64,000 bases of DNA from Ciona savignyi (lineage: Eukaryota > Chordata > Ascidiacea > Phlebobranchia > Cionidae): positions 56,688 to 120,687 of the forward strand of contig CH003227.1 of assembly GCA_000149265.1 (NCBI GenBank), given 5' to 3'. This document shows, one piece after another, positions 33,230 through 44,690 of the stretch. The stretch's first letter is position 1, and every line of letters starts with the position of its first letter. The notes beneath the pieces were generated by a model. It saw nothing but the letters and a program-made list of their open reading frames with translations, searched no databases and was not told where the DNA came from. The translations under genes and the position numbers were made by a program.

Positions 33230-33965
33230 CTGAAGCCCAGACAGGTGAGCATGCGCCATCGAATGATAGCCAACCCGGCGATGCATACGATGGGCCAATC
33301 ACGGTGCTGGAGGTGGGGAGGGTCCTCCGTACCCTGAACGTCGGCTCTGCCTGAGCTCTTCGAAGTCTGTAGGGTCGAGCGCCGGGTCCCGGGGCCATGG
33401 AAAGGCAGCCGGGTCACCCTCGTGCCCAGATGGTGACCTCGACGATTTGAAGAACCTGCGGCCCATATCTCCATTTGCCAGACGGTGTACAAGATCTACG
33501 CCGCCGGGTTGGCCCGTCGACTGCAGAGCTGCTGGTGGGCGCTTGATGGTGGGTGGCGTCCTCTCCCGAACGCAAAACGGCTTCATGCCGTTCAAGGGGA
33601 TAAGGTCGCTGGCTGTGTGGTGGCTTGACCTCCAGAACGCGTTCGGCAGCGTCGACCACAACATCATAGTCGAGGCGTTGTCTCGCTTCGGCGCCCCCGC
33701 GGGCCTCGTGGAGATGATATCGGACATCTATGCGGGTGAATCCTGCCGAATTTGAACTCTTGCGGGATTCACCCTGGACATTCCTGTCAGTGGTGGAGTA
33801 CGACAGGGGTGTCGTCCCTTGTCCGGCCGGTATCATCTTCAACCTCGTGATGGAGGTCCTGCTGTGGGGCGATACCGGCTCTCCTGCGCCGGCGGCGCGT
33901 CTGTAAGGGTGCTCGCGTACGCCGACGATGTTGCTCTCTGGTGGGCGGCTCCTCCAGGGACGAGA
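33230..33965 (+). pseudogene. R2-like LINE reverse transcriptase, frameshifted
   Basis: On the plus strand, in several frames: VYKIYAAGLARRLQ, LSRTQNGFMPFKGIRS, WLDLQNAFGSVDHNIIVEAL (first catalytic Asp), SRFGAPAGLVEMISDIY, GIIFNLVMEVLLWG and VLAYADDVALW (catalytic YADD at about 33917). The order and wording fit R2-group reverse transcriptase. At least three frameshifts are needed to join the blocks. It points opposite to the endonuclease remnant at 31103-32457, so at least two insertions or an inversion are involved. Confidence 0.75.
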
Positions 33966-34199
33966 TAAAGATCCAGCTGGGTGTGCGTGAGCGGTTTGCC
34001 GCCTGGGCCGATTTTTCTTTTAACAACTAACAAGAAGTGCGCCGCCATGGTACTGAAACATCAGAGAGGGGGTCGGAGGTTCCTGGACTCGGCGCCTCTT
34101 CCGCCTTTGCGGGGAAGAGGTGGCGATCCTGGGCCCCGACTTCTTCTACAAGTACCTGGGGGCGCATACCGGCTACACGCGGCAGACTGTACAAAGCAC

Positions 34200-34840
34200 T
34201 TTATCAAAACACATTTTTTGGGGGGGCGAAAAATGTGCACTTGGGAAATTTGGTCTCAAAAACGCATTTCAAAGTTGGCAAAGCTAATTTTTAAACTGAT
34301 TAAACATTTAAGCTTCTTCTAACTTTTAAAAAAAGTTGCATCTCAAAACGTTCTTGCATACAGGAGCTACCCCCTCTAGGGTCGGGGTGGTCGAAATAAT
34401 TTTAAAACCTGATTTTAACTATTTTATAATGCCCTAAAGATAAATTGGATGTGAAATTTAGCTTCCTCATATCTTTAAATAATACCTTAATACAAATTTT
34501 CAGCTTTCTAAATAGTTTACTTTTTGAGATATCGACAATTAAAATTTGTAAGTAGGTGTGTTACCAACAATAAGCCCTCGTGAGGCCGGTTTTTCATCCT
34601 TCCGCAACTTTTGAACCGCTAGGAGTTGCGACCTCAAATTTTGTCCTAATCATTTTTCTAGGTGTAGGTTAATTGTCTGAAAATCTTAACAAAATCTGAG
34701 AGGTACGATGTACTTTTCTACTTTTTTTTGCTCAATTATAATGGAATGACCCCCTTTGAAGCTGACTGTTCGACACCCAACACCACCTATGGAGATAATT
34801 TCTTTCAACCCGGTGCCCTGCTTCATCGATCTTCAACGAT
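34200..34840. other. No gene recognised
   Basis: Moderately AT-rich sequence. Only short open frames, no repeat seen within the window. Confidence 0.4.
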
Positions 34841-34844
34841 TTTA

Positions 34845-35380
34845 AGCAGAATTTGGGAATCACAGAAATTTAAAAATGACTGGTTGAGTATTATTTACTT
34901 CACCAAAAAGTCATTAAATTCTCTGGAAACTGTATAACTGTAACGAAACCCGTCGAAACGCACATGCTCCTCTGTAGATTCTGCAAAGAAAGGGAACATG
35001 TGCAAACCAAATGTCCAAAGAAAGGCTTTTGTCAATTCTGCAAATCAAATGGACACACATTCTCAGGAATTGCAGATCCAAACCAACGTTCATACAACAA
35101 AGAGTTCATACAACCTCATCACCAACAACAATTAAAAATTACGAAGACATAAGGACGCAATCACCGGGCAGACATCAACTTTAAACCGATTTGCTGTCCT
35201 GGAGCAATTCGAAATGGAAACAAACTTTGGACAAACAATTAATTATCCAGAAGCCAAATTTCAACAGAATTCTCTAAAAAGTCCTCTCTACTCTCCCGAC
35301 ACAGCCAAAAACGCCAGCTTTATATGCCACACCCGCGATGTCCGCGAAAAGTTTGGCGAAATCTTTCAGTATTGATTATA
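34845..35380 (+). pseudogene. L1/Tx1-like LINE ORF1 fragment with CCHC knuckles
   Basis: Plus-strand blocks KFKNDWLSIIYFTKK, ITVTKPVETHMLLCRFC, then CKEREHVQTKC (CCHC) and CPKKGFCQFCKSNGH, and finally NRFAVLEQFEMETN match, in order, the intact ORF1 at 51774-53153. Frameshifts near 34930 and 35160 and a decayed second knuckle make it a pseudogene. Confidence 0.75.
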
Positions 35381-35394
35381 GGATGACGCCTTCT

Positions 35395-36290
35395 TCATGT
35401 CACTTGACCTGAGCAGTGGAAGGAATTTCTCCACCCTTCCATGGCGTGCGAAGCGACAGATTCCTGCAAATTTCGTGGGCTAAAATTATATGAGATGCCC
35501 TGGGATTCTGACGATGTCCTGCCTTTAGGCGAGGTCATTTCAAACAATTGGACATCGTGGTACGTCAGCATCATTGCATCGCCTGGTACGGCGATTGCCG
35601 AGATGAACACGCGTCTTTAGCGCCCGAAAGAATGTTTAAAGCTGGATAAAGGTGATACTGTTGCGCGGTGCCAAACAATTGATGCTAACCGCAGTATCTT
35701 TTGACTCCGCTTTGGCACGCTAATCTGCTTTCTGTTCAATGGCTGTAGCTCTGATGCCAAAGATATAAAACGACTCCGTCACGAAAGGTGAAATCGGAAA
35801 GTTCAACTTTTATTCCTTTTGATACGATTGATTCTCTAACTTTAGGCAAACACGACGATACGTTTTCTTTTCAGTATTAATCACTCAACCCTTGTACGCT
35901 GGGCCAGTGATAGTCTCAATAAACGTTCTCTTTTGTACAAGCAAATTCCAGTTTAACACCACCTTAATGACAACAACAGCCGTAAAGGCCACACATTACA
36001 ATACGTTCTAAAACTACCTTGCGTTGCAAGGGCAATCGGGTTTCATAACACGTACCTTCAATAATTTTAACAACACAAATACAATGGAAAATAATTGCTA
36101 CAATACAATAATATTTAAAGCAAACTGGCGAATTTGCTACACGTCAACATGTCCGTGGCAAAGCTTTGATTCTATGTAAACCAGTGACGTCACATAACAG
36201 ATCACCGCACCAAAGCGTCTGAAATGGCCTCCTTTGCAAGAAATTACAAAAATCACTGCTTATGAAAAACGCTTTAGTAAATTTTAAAGC
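35395..36290 (-). other. Possible LTR with primer-binding site
   Basis: On the minus strand tggcatcagagc at about 35760-35749 resembles a tRNA-Met primer-binding site. Upstream of it (higher coordinates) lies a polyadenylation-signal-like ggaataaaag and non-coding sequence that could be an LTR. The downstream frame MMLTYHDVQLFEM is unplaced. LTR ends and target duplications were not found. Confidence 0.3.
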
Positions 36291-36569
36291 GTTTGGATAT
36301 ACAGTATTTGGGAGGCTATTACTGTAATATGATTGCTTTATTTATGGAAAGCATCGGTGAGCCTAGATTAAAGCGAGTCCAGGCATGCCAGATTACAGAG
36401 ATATTATTATTAAACGATTTAAGTTTAATTATTCAAGTGACGGGAGATTTCGGGGTAGAGTTGGCGGAAGATTTTAGTTGTCGACGGGGAGTTCGTTTGG
36501 GGAGGACTAGGTTTGGACCACAGGTAATAATTGTTGAATTTTCCGGCTCGATGCTGTCTGTTATTGTTC

Positions 36570-36770
36570 TTGTTGATCGTCATCAGCTAGTGCACTGAAT
36601 TGATTGTTGGTGATAATGTTTGGTTGAGGTCTGCTGAGTGGTGTTTTTGTTTGTTTGGCTGTTATTTTGGGAGTTAACCATTCTTCGAGGATCATGGCGG
36701 TTGTGAAGTCTGGGATTAATTTTTCCGGTTGTGTTATTGGGGTCCAATTTCGTTTTGGAATTGAATAAAT
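36570..36770 (-). pseudogene. LINE ORF1-like scrap
   Basis: The minus-strand frame TTAMILEEWLTPKITAKQ ... NIITNNQFSALADDDQQEQ resembles the linker after the knuckles in LINE ORF1 (compare TNRFGILQES in the ORF1 at 51774). It adjoins the LINE-like tail of the next feature. Confidence 0.4.
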
Positions 36771-39456
36771 TATTGTATAAAAATTAAATTATTGTAAAAA
36801 TTATAAACTTCGTTAAGGGTTTCACTTGAATTATTTGTTACGTTATTATTATTTAGTTTTACTTTATAATAAATTGAAACGGGTCTTCTTACTTCTCTTT
36901 CTATTTCTTTTATTTTCGATCGAATAAGGTGCACCGACCTTTTCATCAATGCATAAGTTTTACGATCTTCCGATGACAGTTTTGCACCTGGTGTTTCTAG
37001 ATCAATATCGGACGATTCTTCGAGTACATCATGAACGTCGTCCATAAACATAACCGTCGCATCTTTCGGTTCTTCTTCGGTGGAATCGGCAGTAAGGCTG
37101 CCGTTTAAACGCGGCCCCAATAACGACCATCCTAAGGGCGTTCGCACAGCGTCTGCACATATTCCATCTCCGTGACGTATGTCCTCCATTCGAAACACTT
37201 CTGGTACGTTCGCACCAAGCAGAAGTTGTACTTCACCATTCTTAATTTCTCCGAAATTAACGTTACGCAGATGCGGGTACGCTTTCTTGATGCTTGGTTC
37301 GGGATTACGATTTGGCCTTATTGGAATATCGTCTATCGCAACTACATGTGGAATATCGATCCACTTGCCACCGTCTAGAGACTGAACTGAAATCGACAGA
37401 GTAACGGTTTCCAACTCTTTCTTCCCAGCAATTGTATGCATAATAAGTCGTCTCGGTATTCCTTGGACTTCCAATTTGTTGACGAGCGAATTCTCACAAA
37501 ACGAAGCGGTGGAACCTTGATCCAACAACGCATATGTACAGACACCACTTTGTCTTCAACTCGAATCCTTACTGGAACGACGTTAAGGTAAACAGGGGTA
37601 TTTGTATCGAGGACTAACAAACAGCATTACATGAAACAGTGTTAGTTGTTGCGCGTACGGGTTCTTGCTTGGCAGGTCGGTGTAGAAGCTTATGGTGAAA
37701 TCTACCGACGCACCCGTTAACACCACAAGAAGTCTTAATAAAGCACTCTGACGTCATGTGGTTTTTCTTCAAACACTTAAAGCATAATTGCTTTTCTCTG
37801 ACAAACTGATAGCGTTGCAGGTAGGATTTCGATATAAATAGATCACAACATGCTAAAGCGTGTTGACTAGAACAAAACAGGCATGTTGAGTGGTGAGGAT
37901 GGCGCTATGCTGGTAACTTCGGATGCCATACACTTTTCGCTTCGACTTGATTTCTGAGTGGCAGGGTAAACGGCTTTACCGAAAATCGAATTTGTCAACC
38001 GACTTTGATCGTCGACAAATTCAGCACGATCGTGAGTAAGTATTCTTTTCGATTTGCACTGACCTTTTAACCCATTCGTTCTTCATCTCTGCAGGGAACT
38101 TTCGTATAATGGACAGCATTACTTCCATCGAGTCAAGCGTCGACGTTTTATTCGCATCGTACAATGCCGAGCAGCACCTGTCCATCAGAATCGCCAATCT
38201 TTTTAACCCCTCAGCGTCATGTTCGTTCAATTTCGATAAACGTTTCAACCGATCTTCGCAGCTCCGTGCTATTTCATGCGGATGGCCATATTCGTCATAG
38301 AGAGCTTCCCATGCCAATTTAAATCCAATTTCCGGTACCTTCGAAGTCAAATGATCGATTTTTGCACGAACCTTTGGTTCGCAATGTTGCAGCAAAAACA
38401 ACAAGCGAACATCGTCACTGTGCACCTTTCGAGTAATGTGCGCGTTAAATTGTCTCACAAAGGTCCAGTAGTTCATAGGATCTCCATCAAACTTATCCAC
38501 TACGGGTCTAGGGAGCATTCGATCCGTGTATTCCGTATTGCTATTTCTCCTTCCACCACGATCGTCGAACGAATATACTTGTTTTTGTTCCATTGCTTGT
38601 TTGACAGGGCTAGTGGAGTTAATATTATTTTGAAGCGATGAAGAATTTAATTTCAGTATGGAGTTTGGCATTTGTTGTTGAATGTGAAACGAATCGTGTG
38701 GTTTTCCAGATGTGGACATCATACCAGGTAGCCGGTCATAAACGGAGAATGTGGGTTGATTTGGTGCACTTGTTTGTAAAACGAAAGGATAATCCTGTTT
38801 GCAATCGTGAAGTTATATAACTTTGTCCGGCCCGAGGGTGTTCGATGACAACTTTTCCTCGATTTCGAATCGAGAAGCACTAATAATAGGTTGCTTAGCC
38901 CAGACTTCGGCTTCAACCATCGCCAATTCTAATTCGCGTTCCTTTTCTTTTAGCGAAGTATTGGCTTCATCCTCGTCCTCTTGAAACTGCCGTTCCGCCT
39001 CCAGCGAGGCAATTTGCTTGGCTCTTTCTGCTCGTTCTCGAGCACGTTGTCGAGTCTCGTAAACTCGAGCGGCTTGCTGTTCCTTGGCGAGACTCGCCAT
39101 TCGAACTTTTGCTTCGCTCCTCAGTCTAGCACTTCTTACAGAGCTCGTCGAAGAAGCTGTTTCTGATGTCAGTCGGTCTCGTGACTGAGCCACCTTCGTA
39201 AACCATTCGGATACGTGGGCGTGGAATTCTATTTTTGTTTCTCTGACTCCGCTCTTTGTGGCTCCAACTCCACCAATTGGAACATCTTCCAACAAATCTT
39301 TACAAAACGTCATAATGTTATTGTAGTCCTCATTAATGAGCGGTAGTAATTTGGATAGAGCATCAGAGACCCTTCCCTCTTTGACATAAATGTCTCAGCA
39401 CGTAAATATTTGTTCTCAAGCTCACGCTTGAGCTCCAAAATGTTCACTTCTTCCAT
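36770..39456 (-). pseudogene. BEL/Pao LTR-retrotransposon gag-protease remnant
   Basis: Gag starts at 39456 (MEEVNILELKRELENKY) and shifts frame near 39375 into a coiled-coil-rich region (RARERAERAKQIASLEAERQ). It has an in-frame stop at about 38818, then PRPVVDKFDGDPMNYWTFV, the DUF1759-type Gag core. A frameshifted zinc-knuckle block follows at about 38050-37620 (CPVCSSQHALACC, LCFKCLKKNH). The retropepsin-like A17 protease reads LLDQGSTASFCENSLV with Asp-x-Gly-Ser, and LLLGANVPEVF. After KTYALMKRSV the frame passes into unrelated LINE-like sequence. Reverse transcriptase, integrase and both LTRs are not recognised, so this is an inactive fragment. Confidence 0.75.
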
Positions 39457-39459
39457 ATC

Positions 39460-40323
39460 GATATTTAGATAACAGCGTGATGAAGTTCGAAAACTATGTT
39501 ACAATGCAGCCTTCAAAATTGAATTTCCGTAACATAGGCTGCTTGTAACGTGGGCACAGTCAAATATACTCGCTTGCTTCCTCGAAGTGGTATATATTTG
39601 TAAAGCAAAAGCGGTTTTCTTATTCAAATAGAAATCGACTTAAATATAACAAACACAATATAACAAACTCATTAAAAAACCATTCTTACCGAACTGTGCG
39701 TGATCCCAATCTAATTGTTTTACATAAATTTAAATTTGCATAAATATATCGTAATGCTCTGCGAAGAAATAAAGAAAGAAAATCTGTTTAATAAACAAAT
39801 ACTATAACCGTTAACAAATACTATAAAACTAAAGACTCATTTGGCTTACAACTGAAATATAATAAGGAACTTAGAGGTCGAGTATTTATTAAGGAAAAAA
39901 CGTCGATTGCCAATTAGCTTGCGCGTCTTATCGCACAACTTAAGGAAGCCGGAATGTAAATACATTAAGGAACGTAAAAGGCGCAAACAAATTAAAGAAC
40001 AGTGAAGAAAAAATTTATACATTGATCCTATATTTATAATATTTAACTTTATATTTGTCTTGTGATAAAAAGTAATTTTTGTAAAGGCTACTAACTGGAC
40101 AAATTTACATTTTTTACATTGAGCCATGCTAGCTAGTTGCTGCTTGGTGAAAAATAATGTTTTTCGGAATGTTTATTGTTTTGGCGGGTAATAGAATCTT
40201 TATCTTCCGCAAAGTTATTGCATTGATGATACCAGTCCGCATTTAGTTTTAAGAACATTTTTATAGTAAGAAATTCGTTTTAAATTACTGCAGTAGGAAC
40301 GATTTCAAATTAATGTAAACGGA
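39460..40323. other. No gene recognised; flank of BEL/Pao remnant
   Basis: It could include the 5' LTR and leader of the BEL/Pao element, but I cannot define ends. The sequence is AT-rich and without exons. Confidence 0.3.
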
Positions 40324-42860
40324 ATGGCAGAAAAGGCAAGAAAGAAAGTGAGTGTTTTATAAGTACTTTATTTCATTATCATCAAGTATATATTATTTTA
40401 CGTTGACTTCTTTTGATAGAAAAATAAATCCTGGAGCGACATTTTCAAGCGAAAAAGCGCCGATGCAAAAAAAGAAACGAACAAACGGGCAAAACGAGAT
40501 CAGAATGATCCCCATATTTGTCTTGTATGCGGAAATGAGCTAGCCCGTGGATCCAATTTCTATAAAGAACGGCACTGGGTACAAAAACACCCCACCGAGG
40601 CAGAAAAAGATTTCCACACGCTGATTGTTCGTAAAGACCAAGTGCGAGCCCGCGCTTTATTGACGGCAAGGAAAGCAAGTGCAGTTACCATTATTAAACC
40701 TAATTGTGAGTCGGCATCTTCTTCCGCCGTAATAGTAACACCAGGTTCTATGGAGATTGCAGAAAAAAACCAAGCAACAACCACGGCACCAATGCTCCTT
40801 CTTCCCAACATAAAATCGGAATAAATGAGTATCCAATCACTTCTGCTGAGCTATTAGAACCTAGCGATCAATTATCGCCTAAAAGTAACATGCAAATTAA
40901 AAGTGAATATTTACAAGAATCGACAGCTCTGCCTATTTTGAAAAATGTTAGAAATGAATCAATGGCCCAATCCTTGAATTTTAATAGAGTAATAGGTGTA
41001 TAAAATGAACTACAAAAATACCTGTTGAACTAAATAACCCAATGTACCCTGTACATTAACTCAGGAAAAATGTTTCAGACCACCTTCAAGTATGACAAGG
41101 AAAAAACAGACAAATTCATTACTGGAATGGTACAAGATTGGTACAGCTTTAAAAACAACCTCATCGAGCACATGCATAAGTTGTAGTTTATCCAGAAGTG
41201 GTGGTCAATGTCACGCAAAAGCACTGCAGCATATGCTAAACGAAAAACAACGCAATGCAAGAAACGTTTCTGTGAACGTTAATGTGGTAAGCGGGGGCAT
41301 TGAAGTTTGCAAGATGAAGTCTGCCGCCACACACTTCGAAACGCTCATGTCCTTTTTGTCATTTTGTAAGTCAGATGTCGGCAACGTAGGTCATTCTAGG
41401 TAAGAAAACCACCATTTGATTTGTAAAACCACTTTCCTTCTGGGTGTAAATTTTGAAACACAAATTTTAAATCGATTTCAGAAAACTATTCCCAGACATC
41501 ATAAAAGCCGCCTACATATATTCGTTACGTAAAACATCGTTATACCTGGCAACACCTTTGCCAAATACTGGACTCCCTCCCCCCACTTTTCGATAGCGGT
41601 GGACAAATAAATCACCATTCCGGGAAACGAATCAAGCGCTAATGCTGTTGATGCCGTTTGAAGGCAAACGAATAGCCATGCCCATTGATGCGCCCATTGT
41701 ATATGGGTTTTCTGAAGAAGAACGGTCGGTGGTTGGTGGAAGAGGTCGAGACCTTGCGGATCAAATGTACAATGTCCTAACCACCAAACTTAACCTTAAA
41801 CAGAAACAACTTCATTTTCTTAGAGGTAACTTTTTCCCAACATATACATGTCTATATAAGTTAAACGATTATTATACCCATCTTGTAATACTAGTATAAA
41901 TATACCACCGTTGCGGTAAAACTATACCTTGACCTCATTATTTTATTTCAGCGGTTCACGCGGATGGTCAGTATCAGGCTAGTAGTACCTTCCAAACCCG
42001 AATTTACGAGTTGTTAAATACAACCGCAAATGCTGACCCCTACTTTTCCCTTCCGTGGGATGCATCTCACTGGATGGATCTTGCGATGGTAGAGCTCCGA
42101 GAGGATTCACACTCATCAACGTTCCTAAAACGTCTCATAAAAAGGTCAAATAGATTCCATATTATGTTTTCTAGGGGGAGGAGCCATGTTGAGTATATGG
42201 GTTTGGCCGAAAGTCTCGGACTTAAGGCGCTGGAAACAGTTACTTTTGTAACAACAAGGTTCACCAGCTCTTCGTATGAGCAATGGGACAAAATTTACAA
42301 GAGTTGTAATGCTTTGATAAATATTGAAAATAGAGAAGATGAGTATGACGAAATGGACGAAACCCGTTATCAAATCCGTGGTCAAGACTACATATGCGGC
42401 GTCCTGGACATCCTTAAGCCAGCTATTCTGCTAATGATTCAATGCAAGAGTCTCTCCATCGCACCATGGAAAATCATCTCATGGTTTCAACGATTTTTAA
42501 GTGCTCTTGATAAAATCGAAAACGATTTGATTGATTTACGCAGTGGCAAAGTTTTGAGGCCCCAAGTCACGAGTTGCTACCGAAACTGAGCAAGCACTGG
42601 GCAGACCTTACTCGTGACCCGGTAGAGCGCTGCGTTTTTCACAGGTACCAGGTGCTCGAGGGTTGGCTTGTAGTGGGCCAGAACATCAATGTTTTGCCGC
42701 CTATTAGCAATCGCCAGACCACCAAAAGGAAACAGGTGACATACGAATGGAATGTCCGATGTCCTAATGATTGTCTCGATGCAACGTGGAAAGGCTATAT
42801 TTAAAGTTTTTGACGTTGAAAAAATAATTGGCCAAATGTGCGAGTTCAAAATTGGACGGA
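40324..42860 (+). pseudogene. Spliced hAT-like transposase pseudogene
   Basis: Exon 1 (40324-40347, MAEKARKK|gtgagt) joins in phase to exon 2 after ttttgatag (40420). Exon 2 carries a C2H2-like finger, HICLVCGNELARG ... ERHWVQKH. A frameshift near 40770 leads to YPITSAELLEPSDQLSP. Further on: FETLMSFLSFCKSDVGNVGH; donor at 41400; exon KLFPDIIKAAYIYS; SIAVDK followed at once by a stop; RETNQALMLLMPFEGKR; RGRDLADQMYNVL; donor at 41826; then, in matching phase after tttcag, VHADGQYQASTFQTR, LPWDASHWMDLAM, LIKRSNRFHIMFSRGR and VTTRFTSSSYEQW. The order of Asp-containing blocks and TRFTSS resembles hAT cores, but the exact family is not recognised. The stop and at least three frameshifts make it non-functional. 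Confidence 0.6.
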
Positions 42861-43029
42861 CGGTTATCTGTAAATAAATCCCAAAGACAAACAAATATGG
42901 GATGAGGATGGCGACACAGGTTAAGGGAGCTTCACCAACGAAATTCCATTCTAGACCTTATGTCCCGCTAGAACAACAATAAAATAAATACTCTTTAGAC
43001 TAGGCAACTAACTGGTCAAGTGTTCTATA

Positions 43030-43267
43030 TGTGGATTCGTACGAAAGGAGCATAGAAAACTTTAAAACGGAGCAACTGTTATCAATTGGGACAGGTAGGC
43101 CCACCACTCTTGAAAAATATTTCATACTCAAATTTTCGTCAGGGTCTGAGGTAATAGCTCGTCTAAATGAATTGTTTTTTTCTTGGTGCCAGTTCATCTT
43201 CATCAGAATCAGAAGAAAGAAATTTACTGGAGGGCCTAATAAAGCATACAAATTAAAGCTTATATAA
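43030..43267 (+). other. Unplaced ORF 3' of the hAT-like gene
   Basis: MDSYERSIENFKTEQLLSIG ... RPTTLEKYFILKF is open to 43267 and might be a C-terminal part of the same decayed gene. Its link is unproven. Confidence 0.25.
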
Positions 43268-43269
43268 AA

Positions 43270-43960
43270 AATATATTATATATAGGATAAGATAGGATAT
43301 TCATGTTTTATCCCTGTTGCGGTTGCGGGGGTAAACAATGTTCGGTTTATCTTGGTTTGCAGTCAGTATATCTCTCTTAAGTAAAACAGAACACTTGTAT
43401 TTACAGTTGTACAGATTTAGGGCCTCAGGTGATTAAAACTGTTTCATAGGATCACTATAAAAAAAACATTACCTGAGTATTGTAAAGGTCACATACAAGC
43501 ATTACACAATAGTTCTACACAACATCTATACAGGTATTCTAACAAACAACACATCAAGAATAATCGACCAATCACAACAATAAAGTGCGCAACAATGGGG
43601 ACAACAGGTTTAGATACCATATAGGACAAAGAAGTACAGGCGACACGGTCATACAGGAAATTCTATTGCCATTGGCACATCTATATATATATATATAATA
43701 TGCACAAAATGAGCACGCATCGTCTGATTTGGTTGGTCCCATAGTATCATAAATCAAACGAGTTTAAAGGGGTTTCGCCGCCACATTTTACAAACCTTTT
43801 CTTTCGCTGTTCTGTACTGCTTTCAATATCAGTGTGTTCTTCAGCTCGATGAGCTTTTCTGCGAGCTTCTTGATAATTTTCTAAAAACATTTTGTTTAGC
43901 ATGTTACCCTCCCACAGAAATATATCATATGTATATATTTATATATAGTATAATTCTAAA
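43270..43960. other. AT-rich, no gene; short TA repeats
   Basis: It includes aaaaaatatattatatatag and a (ta)n stretch at about 43682. No exons. Confidence 0.4.
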
Positions 43961-43964
43961 TAGA

Positions 43965-44310
43965 GCAATGCTTACTTTCATTATGGCAACATTTGGGAAT
44001 TGGGGTAGGATACACATGTTTATCCCCGTGGATGAAAACGTGACGTTATACCGTTATCACACGCACATCCGTCTGATTTACCTCATGCCCACTGTTAGGT
44101 TACCAGAGCTATTGCAGTGTGTTGTATTATATACGATTGAGACATTGCTATTGTTTTTGTTTTGTTTAACCCATTAATCCACTGGATTAAGGCGATTTCC
44201 GCTAAGTGTCTTGCTTTCCTAAGAACACAACCGACTAGCCAGCAACTGGTTTCGAATCGAGAACTTTTTGGCTATCTGCATGCTTTTACCCACTGCCCGA
44301 CAAAGTAATA
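43965..44310 (-). mobile_element. tRNA-derived SINE copy
   Basis: ttgctttcctaagaacacaa, ccgactagccagcaactggt and ttcgaatcgagaactttttg lie in the order seen for the family, with a tail portion containing tacacatgtttatccccgtg. Read on minus, GGTTTCGAA... is the B-box region. The poly(A) end and target duplication are unclear. Confidence 0.6.
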
Positions 44311-44426
44311 CTTCAATATTTACATACGCCGTAGACATTGTAGCGATTACCACCTATAAACAAATTGTTGTTAACCATGCAATTTCAGTAATATATATAC
44401 ACAACAACCAGTACTTTACAACTAAC

Positions 44427-44616
44427 CTGCAAACCCCATTATTCGTTTTACACCGTAAGTGGCCCATGATTTTGATGGTTGTTTCAAGTTTTTGATGGCC
44501 TTGCTTAGGGTATTCGGTGTATATGGTGGCCACATACACATTGTTTTTTCTTCATTTATCCAATTAAGAGGCACAGCCTCAACTTCATTTGATACAAACT
44601 CTATAATAGCATACAT
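44427..44616 (-). CDS. Second gene of EnSpm-like element, first exon
   Basis: From ATG at 44616 the frame reads MYAIIEFVSNEVEAVPLNWI, TMCMWPPYTPNTLSKAI and SWATYGVKRIMGFAG and stops at a good donor, GCAG|gttagt (44426). The pattern of an N-terminal beta-strand segment 'IxEF ... VEAVPxxWI ... MWPP' is common to small proteins lying next to EnSpm-type transposases in invertebrates. Function unknown. It follows the transposase on the same strand. Later exons were not found, because a SINE lies immediately downstream. Confidence 0.55.
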
Positions 44617-44690
44617 CTTGATGTCTGCAATATATATATATATACAGTTGGCTATGTATGATATCCTAAGCATAGCTATTACACAAAACT

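Noticed and set aside
31103-34320. Many long ORFs on both strands in the GC-rich block
   Set aside because: High GC reduces stop codons; only frames with R2-like motifs were kept.
39846-40127. Hydrophobic 93-aa minus-strand ORF
   Set aside because: AT-rich composition gives hydrophobic codons; no homologous pattern or regulatory context.
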